This document shows, piece by piece, positions 48,392 through 58,800 of a stretch of DNA of 64,000 bases. A program made the position numbers and the translations under genes. Origin of the DNA: Nitrosomonas sp. Is79A3. Lineage in GTDB: Bacteria; Pseudomonadota; Gammaproteobacteria; Burkholderiales; Nitrosomonadaceae. Location: NCBI RefSeq assembly GCF_000219585.1, contig NC_015731.1, positions 2,294,001-2,358,000 of the forward strand, in the 5' to 3' direction. The notes under the pieces are model-generated. The model made no database searches, was not told the DNA's origin, and saw only the letters and a program-made list of their open reading frames with translations. The stretch's first letter is position 1; each line of letters starts with the position of its first letter.

Positions 48392-48784
48392 TTACACAAA
48401 AATAGCGGTTAGTTTTGCTAACAAGCCATTAACCATGGGTTGGAATACACCCAAGAAATTATTTAACTGCAGAACACCCACAATAAGAATCAATAAACCA
48501 CCAGCAACAATTCCATATTTAAGACCCAGCACAAAATTGGCCGATGCTGGCGCGCGCGTGTAGGTTTGATTGGAGAATGCCAAAAATATTCTCAATATAC
48601 CAAGCAATACGCCTGTAGCCACACACCCAAAAAATAGATGTAATGCACAAAGAACTCTTTTGGTTAAATCCGCATCTGCAAGCTCAAGGCTTGAGAAGCG
48701 AAGACAAACAATAATTACAAAGAGCAAAATGAGGGAGTTCCAAAAGCCTCCAAATCTCATTCTCATCTCACTTTCCATACTCAT
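48392..48784 (-). CDS. Small integral membrane protein, unknown
   Basis: A 130-residue protein with three hydrophobic helices (about 12-31, 44-70 and 83-106) and no recognised motif. A strong ribosome binding site (gggagag) sits 5-6 bases before the ATG, which supports real translation. It is isolated, with convergent and divergent neighbours. Family not recognised. Confidence 0.6.
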   Translation of the reverse strand: MSMESEMRMRFGGFWNSLILLFVIIVCLRFSSLELADADLTKRVLCALHLFFGCVATGVLLGILRIFLAFSNQTYTRAPASANFVLGLKYGIVAGGLLILIVGVLQLNNFLGVFQPMVNGLLAKLTAIFV

Positions 48785-49176
48785 AAATCTCTCCCTTTTA
48801 AATTAAAACTGTATAAGTAATAAATCGCTATATGCAGAACATCATAAAAAACTTGTTTAATCTATATGCTTAAGCTTTCAAAATAAGCGTATGCGTACTC
48901 AAGTTATTGATAAATTTATAGCCAGACTACCCAAAGCCTGATAACTAAAATCCAATCAGTGTTGATTGCTTTCATTGCATGCAGCCTATTTATTTTACAT
49001 AACTTATATAAAAATAAATGAATTAAACAAACATATTCTTCATAACCCACAAAGTACCGAAAAAATATGTAATGATGAAAAAAGCTTTTTTTTACAAAAC
49101 AATAATCTGATGTTCTTGAAAATACCCTTTACATCGTTATTTAATAAATAATTATGATTCTTATCAGGAGAAGTTT
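48785..49176. other. A+T-rich intergenic region without a convincing gene
   Basis: This gap of about 390 bases separates the divergent small membrane gene and lemA. It is A+T-rich and contains a short AAAAAAGCTTTTTT palindrome (49078-49091), which has too little GC to be a confident terminator. A 61-codon frame at 48966-49151 begins with TTG, lacks a ribosome binding site and has no recognisable character. The lemA ribosome binding site (caggag) lies at the right edge. Confidence 0.5.
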
Positions 49177-49785
49177 ATGCGCAATTTGCTATTAATCGTA
49201 GCGATTCTCTGTACTTTTTCTTTGAGTGGATGTGGCTACAATACACTTCAGTCAACGGATGAACAGATTACGGCCAGCTGGGCGGAAGTATTGAATCAAT
49301 ACAAGCGGCGAGCGGACTTAGTTCCCAATCTGGTTAATACGGTAAAGGGATTTGCTTCCCAGGAAAAGGATGTATTGCTGGGTGTAACCAACGCTCGTTC
49401 CAGGGTTGGCGGTATTCAAGCAACACCCGAATTGATTAATGATGCGCAAGCATTCTCCAAATTCCAGAGTGCTCAGGGAGAATTGTCTAGTGCCCTTTCA
49501 AGGCTGTTAGTAGTAGTAGAGAATTATCCGGAGTTAAAATCGGATGCCAATTTTCGGGACTTGCAGGCACAACTGGAAGGCACTGAGAACCGCATTACTG
49601 TGGCCCGCAACCGCTATATTAAAGCAGTGCAAGAATATAATATCGTGGTACGTTCTTTTCCCAGCAATCTCACGGCGATGCTATTTGGCTTTCAAATAAA
49701 ACCCAGTTTCACGGTAGAAAATGAGCAAGAGATTTCCAGTGCACCCAAAGTTGATTTTAATGCTCCCAATCCGGCGGCAAAATAA
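49177..49785 (+). CDS. lemA: LemA family protein
   Basis: A 202-residue protein with a lipoprotein-like signal (LCTFSLSGC, cysteine about 19) and the LemA core: WAEVLNQYKRRADLVPNLVNTVKGFASQEKDVL and later ARNRYIKAVQEYNIVVRSFPSNLTAMLFGF. LemA proteins are membrane-attached helical bundles of unknown function, commonly next to TPM-domain genes, as here. Confidence 0.92.
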   Translation: MRNLLLIVAILCTFSLSGCGYNTLQSTDEQITASWAEVLNQYKRRADLVPNLVNTVKGFASQEKDVLLGVTNARSRVGGIQATPELINDAQAFSKFQSAQGELSSALSRLLVVVENYPELKSDANFRDLQAQLEGTENRITVARNRYIKAVQEYNIVVRSFPSNLTAMLFGFQIKPSFTVENEQEISSAPKVDFNAPNPAAK

Positions 49786-49847
49786 AGGCACCTCATGCAG
49801 GAATACCCAGTTTAAATGTTTCCTTTAAAAGCTAACCAGAGAGCAAG

Positions 49848-50744
49848 ATGATATCTGTCAAAATGATCCACATTTGGGTAAAAATCCTGGCGCTTGCAGT
49901 TTTACTTCTTGCCGCCACACTCTCCAGAGCAGAGGTAGCAATACCATTGCTCAAGTCACATGTAACCGATCTGACTGCAATACTTTCCGCCAGTGAAGTT
50001 ACACAATTGGAACAAAAATTAGCGGCATTCGAGAAAGCAAAAGGCAGTCAGGTCGCGGTGTTGATTGTACCCGCCACACATCCAGAAACCATTGAACAAT
50101 ATGCACTGCGGGTTGCTGAAACTTGGAAATTAGGTCGTAAAGGCATCGATGATGGCGTACTGCTGCTCATTGCTAAAAATGACAGAACACTACGCATCGA
50201 AGTGGGTTATGGTGTTGAAGGTGCATTGCCTGATGCGATGGCAAAACGGATTATCGCTGAAATTATCGTGCCGCAATTTAAAGCAGGAAACTTTGCAGCC
50301 GGTATTGATGCGGGCATTGACGCGATTCTAAGTTCGCTTAAAGGAGAATCACTTCCACTACCATCAACCAGAAACGGCCCTGGCAACTCTTCCGGCATGC
50401 ATTTCCTTCTTGACAATTTTATTCCCATTTTAATCGGACTTATTGTGCTCGGAAGAATACTGCAAACACTACTAGGACGTCTTGTTGGAGCTGCTATAAC
50501 CAGTATCGGTGTGGGATTCATTGGCTGGTTATTTTTTTCTTCGATCGTTGCCGCCATATTCATCGCCGTTGTTGTATTCTTTATAAGCCTTTTTCAGAGC
50601 ACAGGCAGTGGAATCTATAGAAGCGGACGCAATTGGCCAGATGATGGTTTCAGGAATGGAGGTTTTGGAAGCGGCGGCTCTGGGGGCGGTTTTAGCGGAG
50701 GCGGGGGTGGCTTTGGTGGCGGCGGCGCATCGGGGAGATGGTAA
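49848..50744 (+). CDS. TPM-domain membrane protein (YgcG family)
   Basis: A 298-residue protein: a signal peptide (WVKILALAVLLLAATLSRA), a TPM domain (about 30-165, VTDLTAILSASEVTQLEQKL ... LLIAKNDRTLRIEVGYGVEG), two membrane helices (about 185-245), and a glycine-rich tail ending GGGGASGRW. It is part of the lemA-TPM-TPM cluster. TPM domains have phosphatase activity in plants, but the bacterial role is unclear. Confidence 0.9.
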   Translation: MISVKMIHIWVKILALAVLLLAATLSRAEVAIPLLKSHVTDLTAILSASEVTQLEQKLAAFEKAKGSQVAVLIVPATHPETIEQYALRVAETWKLGRKGIDDGVLLLIAKNDRTLRIEVGYGVEGALPDAMAKRIIAEIIVPQFKAGNFAAGIDAGIDAILSSLKGESLPLPSTRNGPGNSSGMHFLLDNFIPILIGLIVLGRILQTLLGRLVGAAITSIGVGFIGWLFFSSIVAAIFIAVVVFFISLFQSTGSGIYRSGRNWPDDGFRNGGFGSGGSGGGFSGGGGGFGGGGASGRW

Positions 50745-51248
50745 ATGAATTTTGCCCGTATCCTCCGCCATCTTTTAACCGGGAAACTCGCATTGCGCCG
50801 CATATTCCCCGCTGCTTCGCTGGGTGCTATCGAACAAGCCATTCAACAGTCGGAAATGAAACACGGGGGTCAAATTTGTTTTGCCGTAGAAACCACACTC
50901 AACACAATTCCACTTTTCAAAAACCAGACCGCCCGCGAACGTGCGGTAGAAGTATTTTCACAATTGCGTATTTGGGATACCGAACACAATAATGGCGTAT
51001 TAATTTATTTGCTGCTTGCCGATCGTGACGTAGAAATCATTGCGGATCGCGGTATCCATGCTAAAGTCTCCAGTGATGAATGGGAAACTATTTGCCGCTC
51101 AATGGAATCCTCATTCCGGCAACAACAATTTGAGGGCGGTGTAATCGAAGGAATCAACGCGGTTGGCAGTCATTTACGGAAATATTTTCCATCTGACTCC
51201 AATCACAAAAAAAATGAGCTTGCTAATAAACCGGTGGTATTGGAATGA
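50745..51248 (+). CDS. TPM-domain protein, soluble form
   Basis: A 167-residue protein starting MNFARILRHLLTGKLALRRIFP, with a TPM core (GAIEQAIQQSEMKHGGQICFAVE ... VEIIADRGIHAKVSSDEWE) but no signal peptide or membrane helices. Its ATG directly abuts the stop of the preceding TPM gene (taaATG), so translation is coupled. It is the usual third member of lemA-TPM clusters. Confidence 0.9.
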   Translation: MNFARILRHLLTGKLALRRIFPAASLGAIEQAIQQSEMKHGGQICFAVETTLNTIPLFKNQTARERAVEVFSQLRIWDTEHNNGVLIYLLLADRDVEIIADRGIHAKVSSDEWETICRSMESSFRQQQFEGGVIEGINAVGSHLRKYFPSDSNHKKNELANKPVVLE

Positions 51249-51301
51249 TCGGGTATTGGCTGAACGCTTGTTTTAGAAAATAATTCAATAGCCCTCAATC
51301 C

Positions 51302-51745
51302 ATGCTCAAATTACTGATATTCGGATATGGAAATCCAGGACGTGGAGATGATGCATTAGGCCCCTTATTGATTGAACGTTTGGCTCAATTGGAATTGGCG
51401 GGTGTTACCTGTCTCGTTGACATGCAATTACTGATCGAGCATGCTAGCGACTTGACAGGATTTGACCAGATCATATTTGTTGACGCGGATATATCGTGCG
51501 GGGAACCCTTTGAATTCTCAGCTGTGCATGCCGAAAAAGACAGCAGTTATACCAGCCACACATTAACGCCGGCTGCACTGTTGTTTGTTTATCTGCAAAT
51601 CTATCAACATGCAGCACCACCTGCTTTTCTACTGCGTATCCGCGGTTATCATTTTGAGCTGGGTGATACACTTAGCGCTCGGGCAGGTGTAAATCTGGAA
51701 GCAGCAATCAAGCAAATACAACAATGGCATTTACAGCACGTATGA
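51302..51745 (+). CDS. hoxW: [NiFe]-hydrogenase maturation endopeptidase (HoxW type)
   Basis: A 147-residue protease of the HybD/HycI/HoxW family. The N-terminal GYGNPGRGDDALGP carries the first metal ligand (D16), FVDAD the second, and SHTLTP the histidine. It trims the C-terminus of the hydrogenase large subunit after nickel insertion. The RGDD form and the neighbouring hyp genes suggest a bidirectional Hox-type enzyme, but no large-subunit gene is in the window. The name is by family resemblance. Confidence 0.82.
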   Translation: MLKLLIFGYGNPGRGDDALGPLLIERLAQLELAGVTCLVDMQLLIEHASDLTGFDQIIFVDADISCGEPFEFSAVHAEKDSSYTSHTLTPAALLFVYLQIYQHAAPPAFLLRIRGYHFELGDTLSARAGVNLEAAIKQIQQWHLQHV

Positions 51746-52356
51746 AGAACCCGATTCCACAATTCAAATTCTTCCGACTTTCGGTTCTGATCATTCCTTT
51801 TTGGATTATTCCTTTTTGGATTATTCCTGCAATGGCTTTTGCCCATTCCGATGCTGGTCCGCATAATGGCTTGCTACACGGGTTTTTTCATCCTTTGAAC
51901 GGATTGGATCATGGGCTAGCAATGATCGCAGTGGGCTTATGGGCGGCACAAGCTCATGGTCGTATTATCTGGTTAATCCCGCTGGTTTTTGTAATGGTTA
52001 TGGGATTAGGCGGTTTATTGGGAATGATCACCTTGCCGATAGCTTTTGCGGAATTTGGCATCACACTATCACTATTAGTTCTGGGTGCATTGCTTGCCTG
52101 CCGGAAACATTTGCCGCTCAGTGCCAGTATTATTCTGGTCGGATTGTTTGCACTCAGTCATGGCTATGCGCATGGCAACGAAATGCCGCAAAGCATCTCG
52201 ATGATTTCCTATGCAGCAGGGTTCATGCTGGCTACCCTGTTGCTGCATTTATGCGGCATTGGTCTGGCACTGCTGTTTAGAATTTTCGCCAATGCCAACT
52301 GGATACGCTTTAGCGGTATCATAATTGCATTTTACGGCGGATTTTTAATGATCTAA
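51742..52356 (+). CDS. hupE: HupE/UreJ family nickel/cobalt transporter
   Basis: A 204-residue membrane protein with a signal peptide ending AMAFAHSD, a loop LLHGFFHPLNGLDHG matching the HupE metal motif, and about six helices. The ATG at 51742 overlaps the protease stop (ATGA) and is preferred over one at 51724. It probably supplies nickel for the hydrogenase maturation genes that follow. The signal peptide contains a repeated 5-residue unit. Confidence 0.87.
   Translation: MKNPIPQFKFFRLSVLIIPFWIIPFWIIPAMAFAHSDAGPHNGLLHGFFHPLNGLDHGLAMIAVGLWAAQAHGRIIWLIPLVFVMVMGLGGLLGMITLPIAFAEFGITLSLLVLGALLACRKHLPLSASIILVGLFALSHGYAHGNEMPQSISMISYAAGFMLATLLLHLCGIGLALLFRIFANANWIRFSGIIIAFYGGFLMI
51793..51828 (+). 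repeat. 15-bp tandem repeat in the hupE signal peptide
   Basis: The unit attcctttttggatt occurs twice (51793-51807, 51808-51822) followed by a partial third copy. It encodes repeated IPFWI in the hydrophobic core of the signal peptide. The unit is a multiple of three, so copy-number change would keep the frame. Confidence 0.8.
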
Positions 52357-52374
52357 TAAACAATGAGGTGAGGT

Positions 52375-52716
52375 ATGCATGAAATGTCACTCGCCGAGAA
52401 TATTATGCAACTCATTGAAGATGCGGCACTTGAGCAACAGTTCACGCAGGTCATCACGGTATGGCTGGAAATTGGACAATTGGCTTGTGTAGAAAAGGAA
52501 TCATTGCATTTCTATTTTGATGTGGTGACACAAGACAGCGTTGCCCAGCAAGCTAAACTGGAAATTATAGAAATTCCAGGGCAAGCCTTGTGCAATCAAT
52601 GCAATCAGGATATTTTGATCACTGCTTACCATGCAGCCTGTCCGCACTGTGGCAGCTACGCATTGCATGTCACCCAAGGTAACGAAATGCGGATTAAAGA
52701 GATTGAAGTGAAATAG
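52375..52716 (+). CDS. hypA: Hydrogenase nickel-incorporation protein HypA
   Basis: A 113-residue nickel chaperone. It begins [10 protein letters not shown], with the nickel-binding His2, and has a zinc site of two CxxC pairs (LCNQCNQD and ACPHCGSY). It delivers nickel to the hydrogenase large subunit with HypB. A strong gaggtgagg ribosome binding site precedes it. Confidence 0.95.
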   Translation: MHEMSLAENIMQLIEDAALEQQFTQVITVWLEIGQLACVEKESLHFYFDVVTQDSVAQQAKLEIIEIPGQALCNQCNQDILITAYHAACPHCGSYALHVTQGNEMRIKEIEVK

Positions 52717-52726
52717 AGGAAATCGT

Positions 52727-53641
52727 ATGTGTACAACTTGTGGATGTGGTATTGGCCAGACGCGCATTAATGGCAAATCGATGCAACCGCATCAGCACTC
52801 TGATAAACCGCTAAATTATCGCCCGCATAAGCATTCTCATGTACACGAACACAATCCGATGCCTGCCGGCACGAGTCATTCATCGAATACCATCCATTTC
52901 GGAACAGGCATTGCAGGCACACATGCTCCAGGAATGAGTCAGGCGCGAATGATTAAAATTGAGCGCGATATTCTGGCAAAAAACAACCTTTATGCCGATG
53001 AAAATCGGCGGCTCTTATCAGAACAGGGCATTTTCGCACTCAATTTGGTTTCCAGTCCGGGCTCCGGGAAAACCACCCTGCTGGTCAAAACCATTGAGAT
53101 GCTACGCGGCAAGCTGCCCATCGCCGTGATTGAAGGCGACCAGCAAACCGATCACGATGCGGCGCGTATCCGTGCAACTGGCGTACCGGCGATACAAATC
53201 AACACCGGCAAAGGCTGCCATCTGGATGCGCACATGATAAATCAAGCCATACAACAGCTCCCCTTGCAAGATAACAGCTTGCTATTCATTGAAAATGTCG
53301 GCAATCTGGTTTGTCCATCTGGTTTCGATCTGGGTGAAGCGCATAAAGTAGTTATCCTGTCCGTCACCGAAGGGGAAGATAAGCCGCTCAAGTATCCCGA
53401 TATGTTCCATGCCGCCAATCTGATGCTGCTGAACAAATGCGACCTGCTGCCACACCTGAATTTTGATGTTGACCAGGCGATTGAATATGCGCACCGCATT
53501 CACCCCGAATTGCCGGTGATTCAGATTTCAGCCACGCAAGACAACGGTATGCCGGAATGGATAGACTGGATTATGACTGGTTGCCGCAGTGCTGCAAATG
53601 CAAAGCAAGGTCTGAAACAATTCGATTCCACGTTTGACTAA
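52727..53641 (+). CDS. hypB: Hydrogenase nickel-incorporation GTPase HypB
   Basis: A 304-residue protein: the N-terminal metal motif MCTTCGCG, a histidine-rich nickel-storage stretch (about 20-65), and a SIMIBI GTPase domain with P-loop [12 protein letters not shown] (109-120), [12 protein letters not shown] and LNKCDLLPH. It releases nickel to the large subunit using GTP hydrolysis. It overlaps the hypF start by eight bases. Confidence 0.96.
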   Translation: MCTTCGCGIGQTRINGKSMQPHQHSDKPLNYRPHKHSHVHEHNPMPAGTSHSSNTIHFGTGIAGTHAPGMSQARMIKIERDILAKNNLYADENRRLLSEQGIFALNLVSSPGSGKTTLLVKTIEMLRGKLPIAVIEGDQQTDHDAARIRATGVPAIQINTGKGCHLDAHMINQAIQQLPLQDNSLLFIENVGNLVCPSGFDLGEAHKVVILSVTEGEDKPLKYPDMFHAANLMLLNKCDLLPHLNFDVDQAIEYAHRIHPELPVIQISATQDNGMPEWIDWIMTGCRSAANAKQGLKQFDSTFD

Positions 53642-54767
53642 TTCGAACGATACACTGATTCCGTTGGCTATCAACGGACCCGCCGTTCTGGCTTGTGGTG
53701 CCTGGTTAAAAAACACCATCTGTGTGACACAGGGAAATAATGCGTATATTTCACCGCTTATTGGTGATTTAGCCACTGTAGAGGCCCGCCACCAGTTGGA
53801 CAAAACCGTACAACGCATGTGTCAGGATTATTCGGTATCGCCCGGAATCGTTACACATGACCTGCACCCGGATTTTTACAGCACACAATTTGCCCAAGCC
53901 TATGCTGAACAGCAGCATATTCCAACCCTTGCCGTGCAGCATCATCATGCACACATTGCTGCGGTCTGCGCCGAGCACAAACTGATTCAACCTGTGTTGG
54001 GTTTGGCGCTGGATGGCGTCGGATTGGGAACGGACAACACACCCTGGGGCGGCGAATTACTATTGGTGGATGGCGCCCGATTTCACCGGCTCGGCCATCT
54101 GACCAACCTGGCTCTACCGGGTGGTGATCGTGCTGCGCTGGAGCCTTGGCGCATGGCGGCAGCGGCATTGGCGCGATTAAATCGTAGTGATGAAATTATG
54201 CAACGTTTCTCAGATCAACCGGCAGCCGGAACCGTTACCACCATGCTGGCAAAGAATCTCCATAGCCCGCAGACTTCCAGCATGGGTCGATTATTCGATG
54301 CAGCGGCCGGTTTGTTGGAAGTCAATTCGATTCAGTCCCACGAAGCGCAAGCAGCCATACAATTACAACAATTGGCCGAACAACATGGAGAAGTTGCCGC
54401 GTTGGCTGATGGCTTTCAAATCACTGAAAATAATCATTTGGATTTCTCACCATTGCTATCGGCGATGATCGATTGTCATGATGCAAAGCATGATACTTCC
54501 TACGCAGCCGCCCTATTCCACGCCACTTTAATCGCAGGATTAGCGGCATGGGTGGAAAAAGCTGCTTGCCAGCATAATATTTCACAACTGGCATTGGGCG
54601 GCGGGTGCTTTCATAATGCTGTGTTGCGACATGGATTAAAAAACCGCTTAGCCACACCATCTTTCCACCTATTCAGCGCGCAACAAATACAACCGGATGA
54701 CAGCGCCATTGCGTTAGGTCAGGCATGGGTAGCTCTGCGGTATAATTGTGACTGTATTTTTGATTGA
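53634..54767 (+). CDS. hypF: Short-form HypF: carbamoyltransferase (Kae1-like) domain only
   Basis: A 377-residue protein containing only the C-terminal Kae1/TobZ-like half of Hyp[17 protein letters not shown] (metal histidines), [35 protein letters not shown] and [13 protein letters not shown]. The acylphosphatase, zinc-finger and YrdC domains of full HypF are absent, and hypB fills the upstream space, so this is not a window artefact. A comparable N-terminally short HypF1 is known from Ralstonia. It begins with TTG at 53634, overlapping hypB. It would make the carbamoyl group used for the cyanide ligands. Confidence 0.85.
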   Translation: MTNSNDTLIPLAINGPAVLACGAWLKNTICVTQGNNAYISPLIGDLATVEARHQLDKTVQRMCQDYSVSPGIVTHDLHPDFYSTQFAQAYAEQQHIPTLAVQHHHAHIAAVCAEHKLIQPVLGLALDGVGLGTDNTPWGGELLLVDGARFHRLGHLTNLALPGGDRAALEPWRMAAAALARLNRSDEIMQRFSDQPAAGTVTTMLAKNLHSPQTSSMGRLFDAAAGLLEVNSIQSHEAQAAIQLQQLAEQHGEVAALADGFQITENNHLDFSPLLSAMIDCHDAKHDTSYAAALFHATLIAGLAAWVEKAACQHNISQLALGGGCFHNAVLRHGLKNRLATPSFHLFSAQQIQPDDSAIALGQAWVALRYNCDCIFD

Positions 54768-54789
54768 TCAATTCATCCAAGGTTTATAA

Positions 54790-55644
54790 ATGAGTAACTA
54801 CGTACAGCGCTTCCTTCTGGAAAACCTGGATATTCGGGGCGCAGTGGTGCATCTTGATTCGGTCTGGCAACAAATGCTATCCGGCCGCAATTACCCGCAG
54901 CCCGTAACTCAATTACTGGGAGAAATGAGCGCAGTCACATTGCTCCTGGGCGAAAACCTCAAGCAAGCCGGACGCCTGACCATCCAAATGAACGGTAGCG
55001 GCCCGGTTTCAATGCTGGTCATCGACTGTAATGACAGCTTGCACATACGCGGCATGGCCAAATGCGCGCAAGCTATCGAAGCGCAACCTCTGTCCGATTT
55101 GCTCGGTCACGGACAACTGCTGCTGACCCTGGATATGCCCTCCATGCGGGAATCCTACCAAAGTATCGTACCGCTCGACGGCGACAACATCGCTGAACTG
55201 TTCGAACATTATTTCAAACAATCCGAACAACTGCCTTCGCGCCTTTTTTTGATCACTACAAACACTGCCATTTTCGGTTTACTGTTACAAAAACTGCCCG
55301 CCGCCGATCAACAAGATCCCGATGGCTGGACGCGTGCCGAAGCGCTGGCAGCAACAGTCTACGATCAGACGCTATTTGATCTGACCGCTGAAGAAATACT
55401 GACTCGCCTGTTTTACGAAGAAACCATACGTATCTTTGACGCACAAACCGTCCACTATGGCTGCCAAGAAAACCCGGCAAGAATTTATGCCATGCTGCGC
55501 GCATTAGGGCGCGAGGAAGTAGATTCAATCCTGCAAGAATTTGGCGAAGTCGTTGTCAGTGATGATATTTGTAACCGCGAATATCGCTTGGATGCATTGG
55601 CGGTTGACGCGGTATTCCGGGAAGCCGGGCCGACAGTGCATTAA
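54790..55644 (+). CDS. hslO: Hsp33-family chaperonin with degenerate zinc site
   Basis: A 284-residue protein of the Hsp33 family (start MSNYVQRFLLENLDIRGAVVHL; GEMSAVTLLLGENLKQAGRLTIQ). Hsp33 is normally activated by oxidation of four zinc-bound cysteines, CxC and CxxC. Here only one cysteine of each pair remains: C225 in YGCQENPARI (E227 in place of the second) and C261 in DDICNREY (D258 in place of the first). Zinc binding and redox switching are therefore probably impaired or altered. It starts 22 bases after hypF. Confidence 0.9.
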   Translation: MSNYVQRFLLENLDIRGAVVHLDSVWQQMLSGRNYPQPVTQLLGEMSAVTLLLGENLKQAGRLTIQMNGSGPVSMLVIDCNDSLHIRGMAKCAQAIEAQPLSDLLGHGQLLLTLDMPSMRESYQSIVPLDGDNIAELFEHYFKQSEQLPSRLFLITTNTAIFGLLLQKLPAADQQDPDGWTRAEALAATVYDQTLFDLTAEEILTRLFYEETIRIFDAQTVHYGCQENPARIYAMLRALGREEVDSILQEFGEVVVSDDICNREYRLDALAVDAVFREAGPTVH

Positions 55645-55828
55645 ATTGTTTGCGGGCGATAAAAATAATCGCTTCATAAACCAAACTCCAAACACTCCAC
55701 CAACACCCCCAACCAGTATATACCCCGCACAATTCAAGCTTGTGATAATAACCACAGACAATAAGTCATCCATTTGTCATAATGCAGATAGGTGATGCAA
55801 TGCATGATAATTATTAGGAGGTTATATC

Positions 55829-58800
55829 ATGAGCGAGCAAAATAAATCCGAGGATAAATCCTCTCACACAACGCCTACAATTGCAGTCATTGCACTTCTG
55901 TTAGGATTCTTTGCGACTCAAGGTACGATCTTCAATCCAACACGGCCTGCCATGAACAATACAGAAAGAGCAGTCACAGAAGATGTCCGTGCACGATTAT
56001 GGGAAGATCCTTTTCAAGCTGTAGAGCAGCATCGCAAACAAAATAATAACGAAAAGACAGAAATAATATTCACCGATCAATCTGGTCGTACTTACCAGGA
56101 TGAAGCTGGCTCTATACAAGAAATTTGCAGATCCCACTTGCACAATAAAACAACTCTTCACTCGATAGAAGAATTAGGCTGTCAAATTTATCATAAAACT
56201 GATGAAGGAAAATCGCTTCATATTTTGGCCGTCATGGTATCCAACAGACCTTATGCAGAGAATCAAGAGTGGCGGTTGCGCAACCGTTATGCACTGATAT
56301 CAGGGCTCAGTGCTGCTGGCTATAACCCGATAGATTCCGAGCATATCGGATTTATCGATTTTGAAAAAGCATGTAGAAAAAATAAAGATTATTGCGACTT
56401 CCCGGATTACACTCCCTATGAATGGTTTGAATTGGATAAATCCAAATCAACTAATGATATCGCCGATGATTCAGCAATCATGCAAAAGCTCGAACTTAAG
56501 TCCTCAGATAAAAAAGAATTAGTCCTCGTACTTTGGTTGAACAATGATATATTGGCGCATAACACTAATAGCATAAAAATCTTAAGTCAGCTAAAAACCG
56601 GCATAAAATCTAATAGCAAAAGCACTGCATCGATAAACTTCAATGTTATCGGTCCACACGATTCTGATACTCTAAAGGGGATGTATACTGAAGCACATGA
56701 TTTGAATAAAATTTGGAAAAACTTACCCTTAATTCACAAGCAAGAATACTATCGCTTCGCAAGAAGTAATATATTTTCACCTTTTGTAACTGCGGAAGAT
56801 AATCAACTAATCCCTTCTAAAACAAAAATAGTAAACGCAAATTGGATAGATGAGCCCCCTGCAAACTTGTCGCAATGGCTGCAAAGTAACATAATTAGAA
56901 CAATTAACACCAATGATCAGCTAGTTGATATCCTGCTCTGCGAGTTAGCATTACGAGGAGTAACACTGTATGAAAAAGAAAAGTGTGGTGTAAAACCAGA
57001 ATTTGTACTTGAGAAACCTGCTCAAACAACGCATCATATTGTATTGATTAATGAACTGGATACTTTTGATTCGCAATCGCTACTCACTACCTTATTGAAA
57101 GAAATTAACCCAGATAGCGGTCAATCTCATAAAGAAAAGTCCAGCCGGGTGCATACTTTCAGTTATCTTCGTGGACTTGACGGCATCACAACTGCAGGCG
57201 CCTTCAACAATCAAGCTTCCAAGATTAAGGATCAAGGATCTTCAGTCAATAAGCAAGTTAGCAAAGAAACAATAGAACAACGCGAACGCCCCGTTGGCCC
57301 AAGCCAACTCGATTATTTACTCAGACTTGCTGAGGAAATAAAACGACTGGATAAGCAACATGCCGGCGAAGGAGGCATTAAAGCAATCGGTATTACAGGC
57401 AGCGATGTATATGACAAGTTATCCATATTGCAGGCACTACGCAATAAATTCCCTGATCGCTTGTTCTTCACAACAGATCTCGATGCACTGCTCACACAAC
57501 AAACTGAGATAAAATGGGCGCGAAATCTGATCGTTGCTTCACCATTTGGTTTACGGTTACATGATGAGTTACAACGAAATACTCCGCCTTTCCGTGATAG
57601 CTATCAAACTGCTTTATATTTAACCACCCTGTTAGCTTTGTATTGTCCTCATACGGAAAAACACTGCTCAGGAGACAATTTGAATGAAGCAATTAAAAAA
57701 CTACAAATTAAGCCTAGATTGTTTGAGATTGGCAATAATGAGGCAATCGATCTGAGTCATACACCCGGGAAAGGAATACACCCTGAACTAAAATATGCTG
57801 GAAATTCTAAAATAACACATTCCATTTCTTATATTAATATCTTTGGTGGTATAGCTTCTTTAATAATTTTATCTTATCTCCTAACCCCACGCATTTCTCA
57901 CAAATACATTAATATAATTGCGCTTGGCACTCTCTCTGTAGTTAGTTTTTACATGGCAATAGCAATCTTACTAGAAGGCGACTTGGGATCTGAGCCATTA
58001 TCATTTACCAGTGGCGCTAGCTCCTGGCACGCTAGTGGGATAAGAATTTTAGCCTTCGTTTTTGCTTGCTGTTTTCTAAAACATATATATGATCAAATTA
58101 AAGAAAATAATCGTGAAATCATTAAGCGCTATAAACCGATATCGGTAAAAACATTAAAAGAGAAACAAGATACACCATCAACGTCTTTTCTATACATTGA
58201 TCAGTGGGGAAAAGACTTTATGAAAAATGAACCAATAGAATTTAGTTCGATTTGGTCAATTTATTTCACTAATTATCTTTCTAAATATCGTAAGCATTCT
58301 TACCTATTACATATTTATCGGGTGTTAATCTCACTTCTAGTATATCTAGCATGTATCTTTCTTCTTCTATATTTTATTAATGACTCATTTAAACTAAATC
58401 TTCTAACTTTTCCAACGCGCGGTGAATGGAATCAATATTTTACTCCTAAAATTCTTTATCTAACAGTTGGTATTTATTTAGCTTTAATTTTTGTTATCGT
58501 AGATATTTCGCATTCAAGTAGTCATTTCGTAACACTACTTAAAAGCCATAATGTCGTTTGGCCAAAATTTTTACTTCGCCGCTACTCCAAGAAATACGCT
58601 TTGCCAGAGCAAATAGTTAAGAAAAAAATTCTTATCGATATCATTCTCACAAATACTAAAACAATTAATAGCTTTGTATACTATCCTTTCATCATTCTGT
58701 TCTTGTTAATTTTGTCTCGCAATCATTATTTCGATAACTGGCAAGTTACAAAAGAACTTATTATGATTTTCAGCTTTACCGCATTAATTGCTTCCGCCAG

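Noticed and set aside
48966-49151. 61-codon frame before lemA
   Set aside because: TTG start, no ribosome binding site, A+T-rich random-looking composition; likely chance.
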